DNA from: a virus
Reading direction: 5' to 3' (one strand)
Virus record (IMG/VR): IMGVR_UViG_3300022939_000089
Location: 1 to 30,117 of that record
DNA: 30,117 nt
The translations under genes and the position numbers were made by a program. The notes beneath the pieces were generated by a model, which ran no database searches, was not told where the DNA came from, and was given only the letters and a program-made list of their open reading frames with translations. Of the stretch, positions 1-6,122 are shown in pieces. Position 1 is the stretch's first letter, and every line of letters begins with the position of its first letter.

Positions 1-381
1 AGCAGTACCAGAATAAGATCTGATATCGCCTTCTGACCAAGCAGCACCCCACTTGATCGCTACTCCAAGCTCTTCAGCGGCCTGTTTGAAAGCATCACAA
101 ATATCGTCATATACATTAATTTCCCACACAACATCTGACCCATCATAAGCTACCACATCCACCGCATGTGAATAACCAGAGTCTTGAATAAGATGTTTAG
201 ACTTCATAGTCTGTGAGCGACCACTTGCTACAAGTCTCTCCTGTTCTTCAAGCGTTCTAACTCCATAAGTGACACCAAAATCAACTTTAGTGAGCTCTAT
301 GGCTCGCTCAACGACTGCAACCATATCTGGATGCACTCCTTCTAGTTTTGCCTTCGATCTATTTGATAAATTAAATCCCAT
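1..381 (-). CDS. L-Ala-D-Glu endopeptidase-like endolysin (peptidase M15 family), 3' end missing
   Basis: This is a phage endolysin that would cut peptide cross-links in peptidoglycan at lysis. The 127 visible residues begin MGFNLSNRSKAKLEGVHPDM and continue with VVERAIELT, DFGVTYGVRT, LVASGRSQTM, SKHL and SHAVDVVAYDG. This follows the T5/Ply500-type M15 pattern, with the first zinc His (SKH) and the zinc Asp (HAVD) present. The gene runs off the left edge before the last zinc His (GG.W..H region). The start ATG is preceded by AGAAAGGAT. It is the last visible gene of the tRNA-led minus-strand transcription unit. Family assignment is strong; the bond specificity is inferred from the family. 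Confidence 0.85.
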   Translation of the reverse strand, partial: MGFNLSNRSKAKLEGVHPDMVAVVERAIELTKVDFGVTYGVRTLEEQERLVASGRSQTMKSKHLIQDSGYSHAVDVVAYDGSDVVWEINVYDDICDAFKQAAEELGVAIKWGAAWSEGDIRSYSGTA

Positions 382-393
382 TTATAATCCTTT

Positions 394-948
394 CTAATGT
401 AAAATATTATCTTCTTCGTCTACTTCATATTCATGTTTTGAAAAATCTATTTCTTCAATTGGAATTCCACCATATGTGATAGTTTGATCATATTCATCCC
501 ATCTAACATTAAGGGTTTCTGGTGTTATATGCTGAAATGATGTATCCATATTAAACTCTGGAATTTCTTTTCCATCATTTATACTTACAACCTTTGCAGT
601 TCTGTCTATTCCCATCATTCTCTCACCAATCTCAATATTATTCTGTCTTTTGAGTTCTTCTAGAGCACTCTTCAATGAATCTGCTAATTCTAATTCCAAA
701 TCGTCTGGTAATGATCCTAATTCGGTGCTTGTAAACAAATCATTTCTTTTATTTTTTACAGATAAAGTACCTCTCTGAATCCAATCATATCCAGACGCAA
801 TAAGAAAATCTTCGATCTTAGCTAGTACTTCTGGTAATGCAAATTCAGAAGAATCAAACTTATAATCAATCTTTTGACTCTCACTTCCATTTTCTGTTTC
901 TATATAACTAAATTTATAGAAAGATTTCCATTCTGGCAATTCAACCAT
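394..948 (-). CDS. Hypothetical acidic phage protein (184 aa)
   Basis: I do not recognise this protein. It begins MVELPEWKSFYKF, is acidic, and has no obvious signal peptide or membrane segment. It ends in an acidic tail (YEVDEEDNILH). The ATG at 948 was chosen over one at 975 because a strong AAGGAG lies 6 nt upstream of it, overlapping the stop of the Mom-like gene. It sits between that gene and the endolysin with 12 nt on the downstream side, so it is probably cotranscribed with them. Confidence 0.75.
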   Translation of the reverse strand: MVELPEWKSFYKFSYIETENGSESQKIDYKFDSSEFALPEVLAKIEDFLIASGYDWIQRGTLSVKNKRNDLFTSTELGSLPDDLELELADSLKSALEELKRQNNIEIGERMMGIDRTAKVVSINDGKEIPEFNMDTSFQHITPETLNVRWDEYDQTITYGGIPIEEIDFSKHEYEVDEEDNILH

Positions 949-958
949 ATCATTCTCC

Positions 959-1765
959 TTATAAAAAATCGTCAATACTTATTTCTGATTTATACCTTCT
1001 TATATTTGCAGTATTGTGTTTAACATCTTTACTATGTATAAAAGGCATTGTATCAGTGATAGTATATTCTGTTTCGCCTGGTTTTTTTATCTTCCATTGT
1101 AGATCACTATCTTTAGGATAATTATTATCCCAACTACAAGTCGAGTATCTATTCATATACTTTCTATCTTTTTTAGTCAATGGATAGATATATCTAAACT
1201 GCTTTCCCCAAACTCTAGAAAACCCTAGCTGACCCATTTTTTCATCATTTGGTCGTGGGCCATATTTTGTATCAAATCTACCCATCTCTTTTTTCATTTG
1301 TCTTTGGATGGTTCTAAAGTGTACTTTCTCTCCTGTTTCTGAAACATAAACATCAGACCAAATAAAACCGCCATGCAAGAAGTTAGCAGATTGATAAACA
1401 TAGCCAGGCTTGCCCACAATTCCATCTGCCCAAGTGTATAAAAATTTGATATCTGGAGTATTCTGTTTCATCCATTTAACTGTTTGCGATAACATCTGAC
1501 TTTCAGAATTTCTTGGCATTGTCTCGTCCATACACATCTTGCCAATTTCAAAGTAATCTTTTGTTGTCAAGTCTGGAAACATTTTCTTTATTGTTCCCAT
1601 TGGATTTGTGCCCCACCCCAATGTTAGTACACCCATCAATTCTTCTTTGACAAAAAACCCAAGATAATGTTTAGTCAATCTAGGCATAACAGCAGAATAG
1701 TGCCTCTCTGCGACAAACAAAGAGGCTTTATTCTTATGCAAAGGTTTTATGTCAAATTCAACCAT
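959..1765 (-). CDS. Mom-like (GNAT-fold) DNA-modification family protein
   Basis: This 268-aa protein matches the pattern of the phage Mu Mom family, which transfers a modification onto adenines to block host restriction. Visible family features are HYS..MP near residue 24, GVLTLG in the GNAT-like beta strand, FEIGKMCMDETMPRNSES (the usual LNRLW.....PRNSES block), and then FLYTWADGIVGKPGYVYQ followed by ANF. These are the characteristic 'Y.D...G..G.VYQA.N' elements. The start overlaps the upstream stop as TGATG at 1765. A C-terminal extension of about 90 residues (from KKDRKYMNRY) is not assigned. The actual modification, substrate and activity are unproven; it could be a related acyltransferase. 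Confidence 0.6.
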   Translation of the reverse strand: MVEFDIKPLHKNKASLFVAERHYSAVMPRLTKHYLGFFVKEELMGVLTLGWGTNPMGTIKKMFPDLTTKDYFEIGKMCMDETMPRNSESQMLSQTVKWMKQNTPDIKFLYTWADGIVGKPGYVYQSANFLHGGFIWSDVYVSETGEKVHFRTIQRQMKKEMGRFDTKYGPRPNDEKMGQLGFSRVWGKQFRYIYPLTKKDRKYMNRYSTCSWDNNYPKDSDLQWKIKKPGETEYTITDTMPFIHSKDVKHNTANIRRYKSEISIDDFL

Positions 1766-2028
1766 CAAGCATCTTTCATGGAGTAAGCTCTTTGTTTCTT
1801 TGGATCTCCCCAAAGTTCTCTAGCATTTACTCTAATAAATTTTTTGTTTGTTTCATTTGGATTTGGATTTGCCATAGTGATAACAACATTCTTGCCCTCT
1901 TTCCAGGCATCCCTCTGACGAATCAAACGACCGATTGTATTCTTTGGCATTGGTGTGCGGTTGTGCTTAGCAACACTTCTACGTTCGCCCTTAGAAGTAT
2001 ATTTATCTCTTAGTTTTTTCTTTCCCAT
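1765..2028 (-). CDS. Hypothetical basic protein (87 aa)
   Basis: The N-terminal half is Lys/Arg-rich (MGKKKLRDKY, GERRSVAKHNR), followed by WKEGKNVVITMANPNPNETN and RVNARELWGDPKKQ. The second half resembles a small protein I associate with marine T4-like phages, but no function is known to me. The charge suggests nucleic-acid contact. It is coupled to both neighbours: its start touches the stop of the gene above (2028) and its stop overlaps the Mom-like start as TGATG. Confidence 0.7.
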   Translation of the reverse strand: MGKKKLRDKYTSKGERRSVAKHNRTPMPKNTIGRLIRQRDAWKEGKNVVITMANPNPNETNKKFIRVNARELWGDPKKQRAYSMKDA

Positions 2029-2324
2029 TATTCTGGATCTCCGTATTTAATAAGTCTTTCAAATCGAAAGGATCTCCATCCTTCCTTTTCCACGTCCCAT
2101 ACTGAAAAAAGATTTTCATCTTTATTTCTTTTTTCGGAAATGCGCCCTTCTGCTTCAGTAGGGTTATCAGGCCACGGCACTATATTTGGATTTGTTGTAC
2201 ACATCATCTCCCGAATCGTTCCGTCTGCTTTTTCGAACACCACCTTTTGTACTTTTTCGCTTAGCAGAAGTTTTAGTTTTGCTGGTTCTATTTCTAGATG
2301 CCACGGATTTTTTTGTGCTTCCAT
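2028..2324 (-). CDS. Small SH3-barrel-like phage protein (98 aa)
   Basis: The core VQKVVFEKADGTIREMMCTT followed by VWDVEKEGWRSFRFERLI matches a family of small phage proteins with an SH3-like beta barrel ('V.F.K.DGT.R.M..T...VWD.....WRSFR'). Their function is unknown. ATG 2324 was chosen; a GTG at 2333 in the same frame is the alternative, and GAGAG lies just upstream. The first half overlaps the end of the upstream gene by 158 nt in another frame, which is unusual here. Confidence 0.7.
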   Translation of the reverse strand: MEAQKNPWHLEIEPAKLKLLLSEKVQKVVFEKADGTIREMMCTTNPNIVPWPDNPTEAEGRISEKRNKDENLFSVWDVEKEGWRSFRFERLIKYGDPE

Positions 2325-2760
2325 TTTTTTCACTCTCTAATCTAACTTTTAATTTGTTATAAAAATTCCAATGTTTCGATACATCATTATATCTTGCATC
2401 ATATAATATGCTCCAATCTTTTGCAGCACTACAGTAGTAGATCATATGTTTACCATGTTTTGTTTCTTTAGTTATACCATATTTTGCCCCGCCTGGCAAG
2501 ACTATTTCTTCTTCTATTTTAGAAAGATCAAATTTTGGTTTTGGTGGGGGTGGTGGATATTTTTTTATAGGCCTGGATGATTTAGTTGGTATGGGCCTAT
2601 TAGAATATACAGTTGTATTTTGTGGAACCACAAAATTCTTTTCTGCTTCCAACTGCGCTTCTTTTTCACGGGCAGCTGCCATTTCCGCCTTGGTTCGGCG
2701 TTTGCGTTTCTTTTTTGGTTTTTCTTCTAAGACATCAAAAATGTCTCTAAACTTTGGCAT
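2167..2760 (-). CDS. Hypothetical protein with basic ends and a Pro-rich linker (197 aa)
   Basis: Order of parts: a Lys/Arg-rich N-terminus (EEKPKKKRKRRTKAEM), a linker with a run of prolines (KYPPPPPKPK) near residue 90, a compact middle (GGAKYGITKETKHGKHMIYY and WSILYDARYNDVSKHWNFYN) and a Lys/Ser/Arg-rich tail. ATG 2760 is set by GGAG 6 nt upstream. It starts 19 nt after the tRNA-Leu 3' end. The basic tail, about 53 residues, is encoded in the stretch that also encodes the start of the next gene. The tail may therefore be an accident of overlap or a real basic extension. Function unknown. Confidence 0.65.
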   Translation of the reverse strand: MPKFRDIFDVLEEKPKKKRKRRTKAEMAAAREKEAQLEAEKNFVVPQNTTVYSNRPIPTKSSRPIKKYPPPPPKPKFDLSKIEEEIVLPGGAKYGITKETKHGKHMIYYCSAAKDWSILYDARYNDVSKHWNFYNKLKVRLESEKNGSTKKSVASRNRTSKTKTSAKRKSTKGGVRKSRRNDSGDDVYNKSKYSAVA

Positions 2761-2779
2761 AATAATCTCCAAGATTGAT

Positions 2780-2865
2780 TGGTGCCTCCACCCAGACTCG
2801 AACTGGGACGACCTAAGGTCGAGAGATTTTAAGTCTCTTGTGTCTACCTATTTCACCACAGAGGC
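2780..2865 (-). tRNA. tRNA-Leu (UAA)
   Basis: This is an 86-nt class II tRNA. The acceptor stem GCCTCTG pairs with TGGAGGC allowing two G-T pairs. The anticodon loop reads CTTAAAA with anticodon TAA. There is a long variable arm and a TTCGAGT T-loop. The 3' CCA is encoded. It is separated from tRNA-Thr by only 2 nt. Confidence 0.95.
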
Positions 2866-2867
2866 GG

Positions 2868-2943
2868 TGGTGCCGCTCGAGGGACTCGAACCCCCGACCC
2901 ACTGATTACAAATCAGTTGCTCTACCAGCTGAGCTAGAGCGGC
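2868..2943 (-). tRNA. tRNA-Thr (UGU)
   Basis: The 76-nt cloverleaf has acceptor stem GCCGCTC pairing perfectly with GAGCGGC. The anticodon stem-loop is ACTGA-TTTGTAA-TCAGT with anticodon TGT. The T-arm carries GTTCGAGTC and CCA is encoded. Its 5' base directly abuts the stop codon of the upstream protein gene at 2944. Confidence 0.95.
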
Positions 2944-3126
2944 TTATTTCAATACCATATCTATTTTAACCAACACTACACTTCCGTTGATGTTTACTGC
3001 TGCAAATGTATCAGCATCTTGAATACCTAAAGATTTGAAATCTTTAGATGACGATAAACGAATGTTTCCATCATCATCAGTACTCCAAGTATCTTTTACA
3101 TTTGTGCTTGAACCATAACGAGTCAT
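2944..3126 (-). CDS. Hypothetical small protein (60 aa)
   Basis: It reads MTRYGSSTNVKDTWSTDDDG, then NIRLSSSKDF and a hydrophobic beta-like end (FAAVNINGSVVLVKIDMVLK). No family is recognised. ATG 3126 is supported by GGAG 8 nt upstream, which lies inside the end of the SET gene. The stop codon TAA is immediately followed by the first base of tRNA-Thr, so processing of the tRNA 5' end would leave this message with no 3' UTR. Confidence 0.7.
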   Translation of the reverse strand: MTRYGSSTNVKDTWSTDDDGNIRLSSSKDFKSLGIQDADTFAAVNINGSVVLVKIDMVLK

Positions 3127-3128
3127 TT

Positions 3129-3416
3129 TCACTTCTCCACATTATAAAAAGTATATCTACATGTTATTTCTTCATCTGGCAAAATATCTCTTGTAGCCAC
3201 AATAAAGAATCTACTATCCCTTTGAACCTTTAAGATATTAGGTTCTTCGGAATGATTATAGAAAGCACCTAAAGGTGTTCTCTGTAACTGATCGCCCCAA
3301 TAAAAATGAGACAATCCTATTTCGGTTCCTTCCTTAATAGGTTCAACTGCAAAGAGTCCTAATCCATTGATTTCAGATTTTTTAATAGTAACGCTATCAG
3401 GTAAAGGTTTATACAT
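3129..3416 (-). CDS. SET-domain protein (putative lysine methyltransferase, 95 aa)
   Basis: This is a minimal SET domain. INGLGLFAVEPIKEGTEI is the N-terminal G.GlfA...I..G..I strand. GAFYNHSEEPNI holds the NHS..PN signature near residue 54. DEEITCRYTFY supplies the C-terminal EEIT..Y segment with the active-site Tyr. SET proteins transfer methyl from S-adenosylmethionine to lysines of proteins. At 95 residues there is no room for pre- or post-SET zinc domains, as in other small phage and bacterial versions. AAGAGG precedes the ATG. The target is unknown; a host or virion protein is possible. Confidence 0.8.
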   Translation of the reverse strand: MYKPLPDSVTIKKSEINGLGLFAVEPIKEGTEIGLSHFYWGDQLQRTPLGAFYNHSEEPNILKVQRDSRFFIVATRDILPDEEITCRYTFYNVEK

Positions 3417-3429
3417 TTTTGCCTCTTTC

Positions 3430-3504
3430 TGGCTCCGGCGGTAGGGATCGAACCTACGACCAATTGATTAACAGTCAACTGCTCTACCGCTGAGCTACGC
3501 CGGA
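3430..3504 (-). tRNA. tRNA-Asn (GUU)
   Basis: The 75-nt cloverleaf has acceptor stem TCCGGCG pairing with CGCCGGA. The anticodon arm is TTGACTGTTAATCAA, anticodon GTT. The T-arm reads GTTCGATCC, the discriminator is G, and CCA is encoded. Confidence 0.95.
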
Positions 3505-3516
3505 ATAATTTCTGTT

Positions 3517-3593
<77 letters not shown>

Positions 3594-3600
3594 TTTATAA

Positions 3601-3774
3601 GTTGTGGGTAGGATTACCGATTACCTACATCTACTCGCACTGAGCGCTCGGGCTAACTCGCTTTCAAACTACACTGCATCCGCTAAGACAGGGTGCTACC
3701 CTCTTTGTGTATACCTTAGTGGCACGCTTACCACTTATTCAGTCACCACAATCCATAGGCCGTCGCCATGGATT
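3601..3774 (-). ncRNA. Candidate structured RNA between tRNA-Gly and tRNA-Pro
   Basis: About 180 nt lie between two tRNAs and hold no credible gene, but the minus strand folds well. The first element is a 10-bp hairpin at 3774-3750 (AATCCAT-GGC, loop GACG, one bulge). Then a closing helix forms between TTGTGG (3750-3745) and CCACAA (3607-3602). Inside it are a 7-bp hairpin at 3735-3718 (loop AGCG), a 5-bp hairpin at 3702-3690, and GTAGG/CCTAC near 3630-3608. The stretch looks richer in G+C than its surroundings. No T-loop motif is present, so it is not an obvious tRNA. It matches no RNA family I know. Confidence 0.45.
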
Positions 3775-3780
3775 TTTATT

Positions 3781-3854
3781 TGGAGCGGGTAAGGAGAATC
3801 GAACTCCTATCTTCAGCTTGGAAGGCTGTAACATTACCACTATGCTATACCCGC
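3781..3854 (-). tRNA. tRNA-Gly (UCC)
   Basis: The 74-nt cloverleaf has acceptor stem GCGGGTA pairing with TACCCGC. The anticodon arm is CAGCCTTCCAAGCTG, anticodon TCC. The T-arm reads GTTCGATTC, the discriminator is T, and CCA is encoded. Its first base abuts the stop codon of the upstream gene at 3855. Confidence 0.94.
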
Positions 3855-4154
3855 TTAAACTTCTATATCTAAGATTGCTCCTTGTTCAATTTGTTCTTTA
3901 TTGAAATAAGTCCTAAGTCTTAGATCTTCTAAACTATCATCAATTCTATCTTTTTGTTCAACCCATCTTCGTAAAACATCTATATTTACATCAGTCCTTG
4001 TAGATGGTTCTACTACACGTTTTGAATCTTTACCCGCTGGGGGTCTAACATTTTCACTATTAGGATAATGTGGAGCTTGTGGAGTTCCATACATTGTCGC
4101 CTGCATCACTTGATAAACATCAAATGGCATTCCTGTCGATGGTGTTACACCCAT
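3855..4154 (-). CDS. Hypothetical protein (99 aa)
   Basis: It begins MGVTPSTGMPFDVYQVMQAT and has a polar Pro/Asn-rich middle (YPNSENVRPPAGKDSK). The second half is helical (VLRRWVEQKDRIDDSLEDLR). Unknown family. AGAAAGGAT precedes the ATG. The stop codon directly adjoins tRNA-Gly, the same arrangement as the gene before tRNA-Thr. Confidence 0.7.
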   Translation of the reverse strand: MGVTPSTGMPFDVYQVMQATMYGTPQAPHYPNSENVRPPAGKDSKRVVEPSTRTDVNIDVLRRWVEQKDRIDDSLEDLRLRTYFNKEQIEQGAILDIEV

Positions 4155-4177
4155 TTCATTATCCTTTCTAAATTAAC

Positions 4178-4283
4178 GACTACTAGGTGTTCCTTTCTGG
4201 TGCGCGGTTTGAGGGGATTCAGGTCGCTTCAATAAAATCAGAACCATTTCTGCCTTACTGGTTTCTACCTCTTCCTAGTAGTC
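4178..4283 (-). ncRNA. Candidate structured RNA closed by a 10-bp stem
   Basis: The ends are perfect complements, GACTACTAGG (4178-4187) and CCTAGTAGTC (4274-4283), enclosing 86 nt. An inner AACCA/TGGTT stem lies on the tRNA-Arg side. No protein gene fits. It lies between tRNA-Arg and the next gene on the same transcript. It could be a small stable RNA or an RNA-processing signal, but no known family is recognised. Confidence 0.4.
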
Positions 4284-4296
4284 TCCCCTATTTATC

Positions 4297-4373
4297 TGGC
4301 CCGCTCGGAAGGACTCGAACCCTCAACCTACTGATTAGAAGTCAGTTGATCTATCCAGTTGATCTACGAGCGG
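4297..4373 (-). tRNA. tRNA-Arg (UCU)
   Basis: The 77-nt cloverleaf has acceptor stem CCGCTCG pairing with CGAGCGG. The anticodon arm is ACTGACTTCTAATCAGT, anticodon TCT, which reads AGA, a codon used often in these AT-rich genes. CCA is encoded. It is the first gene after the promoter at 4382-4410. Confidence 0.95.
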
Positions 4374-4381
4374 ATATTTTC

Positions 4382-4410
4382 TTTATATCAAATAACTCCG
4401 ATTCTGTCAA
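4382..4410 (-). promoter_or_regulatory. Sigma-70-type promoter of the tRNA-led operon
   Basis: TTGACA (4410-4405), a 17-nt spacer and TATAAA (4387-4382). The tRNA-Arg 5' end (4373) is 8 nt past the -10, so transcription should begin at or within a few bases of the tRNA. The -35 overlaps the TGA stop of the upstream gene. A GANTC site sits in the spacer. Confidence 0.85.
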
Positions 4411-4601
4411 GAAGTTTTCTTTGAAAGAATATTAATCACTTGAGCTTTTTTATGTTCTCTTCCCATAATGTAAGCTCGCTCAAAAATATATGCCTCTTTT
4501 GGACTATCTTCTATAAAGAAAACACCACCTAAAATAACATCTCCTTTTACGGTATCTATCTGCACATCATATAATTTGTCTGCGTAATAATCTATGCTCA
4601 T
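4407..4601 (-). CDS. Hypothetical protein (64 aa)
   Basis: It reads MSIDYYADKLYDVQIDTVKG, followed by DVILGGVFFIED and a basic C-terminus (REHKKAQVINILSKKTS). No family is recognised. It starts as an ATGA overlap with the gene above, so the two are translationally coupled. Its stop lies within the -35 of the tRNA-operon promoter. Confidence 0.7.
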   Translation of the reverse strand: MSIDYYADKLYDVQIDTVKGDVILGGVFFIEDSPKEAYIFERAYIMGREHKKAQVINILSKKTS

Positions 4602-4792
4602 TTGTTACTCATAAAAGAAAGAGTTGAAAGATACATGTGCTCATATTCATTCCAAACTTCATCAAATTGATTTTCTAATAATGATTTTTCTTTATCAGAA
4701 GCATGGCTCAAAAATTCTTTCTGAGCATCATCATAATCAAGTCCTTTAGAATAAAGTTTTCCAACTCTAATAGAAATTTCTTTATCTGCCAT
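4598..4792 (-). CDS. Hypothetical helical acidic protein (64 aa)
   Basis: It reads MADKEISIRVGKLYSKGLDY, then a helical acidic region (FLSHASDKEKSLLENQFDEV). GAGGAT lies upstream of the ATG. The start overlaps the end of the preceding small gene and the stop overlaps the next as ATGA. Function unknown. Confidence 0.7.
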   Translation of the reverse strand: MADKEISIRVGKLYSKGLDYDDAQKEFLSHASDKEKSLLENQFDEVWNEYEHMYLSTLSFMSNK

Positions 4793-4940
4793 TTAATGTA
4801 TCCTCTTCTAATCTTGATATAATATTATGAAGCCTTAAAAAAGACATATCAATACTTATATCAGGTTTTTTAGTTTCATGATACATTTTTAAAAAAACAT
4901 CACGAATTTCTTTTAACTGTGTTATTTCTTCACGTTCCAT
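4782..4940 (-). CDS. Hypothetical small helical protein (52 aa)
   Basis: It begins MEREEITQLKEIRDVFLKMY and ends SRLEEDTLNGR, mainly helix-forming. It is short but well supported: AGGAAGG lies 6 nt upstream of the ATG, it bridges two genes with overlaps of 19 and 11 nt, and it shares their strand. No family is recognised. Confidence 0.65.
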   Translation of the reverse strand: MEREEITQLKEIRDVFLKMYHETKKPDISIDMSFLRLHNIISRLEEDTLNGR

Positions 4941-5137
4941 TCGCGACCTTCCTCTATCGCATCTTGAGCAGCATGTAGATAGTCACTATCTTCATCTGTT
5001 AAATGTGCAATATAGATACTGACCCTATCAATTATAGCAGAGACCCTATCGGGGTCTTCCAAGTGTGCGTTGTTCTCCATGCACCATTGCAATTCGTCCA
5101 TTAGCGGGACGACCATGCGCTGTATTTTATTTACCAT
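4922..5137 (-). CDS. Hypothetical acidic helical protein (71 aa)
   Basis: It begins MVNKIQRMVVPLMDELQWCM and contains IIDRVSIYIAHLTDEDSDYL and DAIEEGREWN. The pattern is amphipathic helices with no membrane segment. It overlaps the neighbours on both sides. Function unknown. Confidence 0.7.
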   Translation of the reverse strand: MVNKIQRMVVPLMDELQWCMENNAHLEDPDRVSAIIDRVSIYIAHLTDEDSDYLHAAQDAIEEGREWNVKK

Positions 5138-5285
5138 ATCCTAAATCCATCCTTCCTGATTGGACATATTTGGTGTTCCAACCAGACCATTGACGATGGA
5201 TTTCACGCGCCTGCTCTTGTGTCAAGCCCTCATATCGAAAAGTTTCATTTGAACCATCAGCAAGTTCATACTGAACATACCACAT
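5127..5285 (-). CDS. Hypothetical small protein (52 aa)
   Basis: It reads MWYVQYELADGSNETFRYEG, then LTQEQAREIHRQWSGWNTKY. The layout is a short beta hairpin followed by a helix with 'LT.EQA..I...W', as in many small phage proteins that modify an amino-acid or codon context; no function is assigned. The start is fixed by a consensus AAGGAG 6 nt upstream. It overlaps the next start by 11 nt. Confidence 0.7.
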   Translation of the reverse strand: MWYVQYELADGSNETFRYEGLTQEQAREIHRQWSGWNTKYVQSGRMDLGYGK

Positions 5286-5302
5286 ATATCACTCCTTATT
5301 GT

Positions 5303-5728
5303 TTAAGCCGTACAAACGTAAGGCTTGTTCCATTTTCCAACATTGATGTCCAAATAGTATGCAGTATCAAAGTAATCAATCATTGCATCACTGTTATCAT
5401 ACCATTTGGGACCACCGTTTGTAAACGCACCTTTCATTGCCGCAACCAAATCTTCAAAGAAAGAAGAAGCTTCTCCATATTGATCGGAATGGTAGGGATT
5501 TGCCTGAAAGTATCCGTTACATTCATAGTAAGGCATATTCCGCCGTTCAGCAATCTCTTGATTTTTTGCATTTGCAATTCCAATCAAGTCAAGAACACCT
5601 TCTTTAATATTCACAACCAAAGAAGAATGGTTGTTAACACCAATCGTGCCTTTCATACCGTACTGTTTTAGTACATTTTTAATTGCAGGGGCAAGAGCTT
5701 TTTTCATGTCTTGTGAAACATATGCCAT
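5303..5728 (-). CDS. Conserved phage protein of unknown function (141 aa)
   Basis: The layout MAYVSQDMKKALAPAIKNVL, YGMKGTIGVNNHSSLVVNI and a C-terminal YFDTAYYLDINVGKWNKPY matches a soluble protein that recurs in large myoviruses. Its role is unknown to me. There is no signal peptide. It is the first gene of an operon behind the promoter at 5768-5796, which suggests early expression and probably drives the small genes down to 4407. Confidence 0.75.
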   Translation of the reverse strand: MAYVSQDMKKALAPAIKNVLKQYGMKGTIGVNNHSSLVVNIKEGVLDLIGIANAKNQEIAERRNMPYYECNGYFQANPYHSDQYGEASSFFEDLVAAMKGAFTNGGPKWYDNSDAMIDYFDTAYYLDINVGKWNKPYVCTA

Positions 5729-5767
5729 AACGTAAGAATCTCCTATGTTTTTTTACCTTACACTACT

Positions 5768-5796
5768 AATATAAGTCATTTGAGCAAAGAAGTCAA
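5768..5796 (-). promoter_or_regulatory. Sigma-70-type promoter
   Basis: TTGACT (5796-5791), 17-nt spacer, TATATT (5773-5768). The 44 bases 5757-5800 are identical to 8540-8583, which carries the promoter of another gene. The -35 overlaps the end of the upstream gene. Confidence 0.85.
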
Positions 5797-6122
5797 GGGC
5801 TAATGAAGAATTTTTTACATATTTCATCAATTTTTCTTTCCTGTAAATCCCATTTATAAAGAAAATGTTCAAGTTTTTGGTAACAATATGCATCTTCCTC
5901 TATATCAAAGAGTTCATAATCATCTTCTTCGGTTTGATATAAAAAAGTTAGTGCCTCTTTCCAAGTAATATTTCTAGATTGCATACAATCTCTCAATTCA
6001 TGCTTGAATCTAGACAGCTGTTCGCTATAATATTCATCAAAATTTGGTTCAGAAGGATTTTCGTCCTCTTCCCAAAGTCCAGTTTCCATTAATTCTACAA
6101 CATAATTTCCCATTTTACTCAT
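5793..6122 (-). CDS. Hypothetical acidic protein (109 aa)
   Basis: It begins MSKMGNYVVELMETGLWEED, is rich in Glu/Asp and aromatics, and is predicted mostly helical. ATG 6122 was chosen because GGAG lies about 6 nt upstream and the start sits inside the end of the SprT-like gene (coupling). The in-frame TTG at 6134 is less likely. Function unknown. Confidence 0.7.
   Translation of the reverse strand: MSKMGNYVVELMETGLWEEDENPSEPNFDEYYSEQLSRFKHELRDCMQSRNITWKEALTFLYQTEEDDYELFDIEEDAYCYQKLEHFLYKWDLQERKIDEICKKFFISP

Noticed and set aside
3604-3792. Plus-strand frame of 62 codons over the tRNA gap
   Set aside because: It covers a folded RNA segment and part of tRNA-Gly on the other strand and has no ribosome site.
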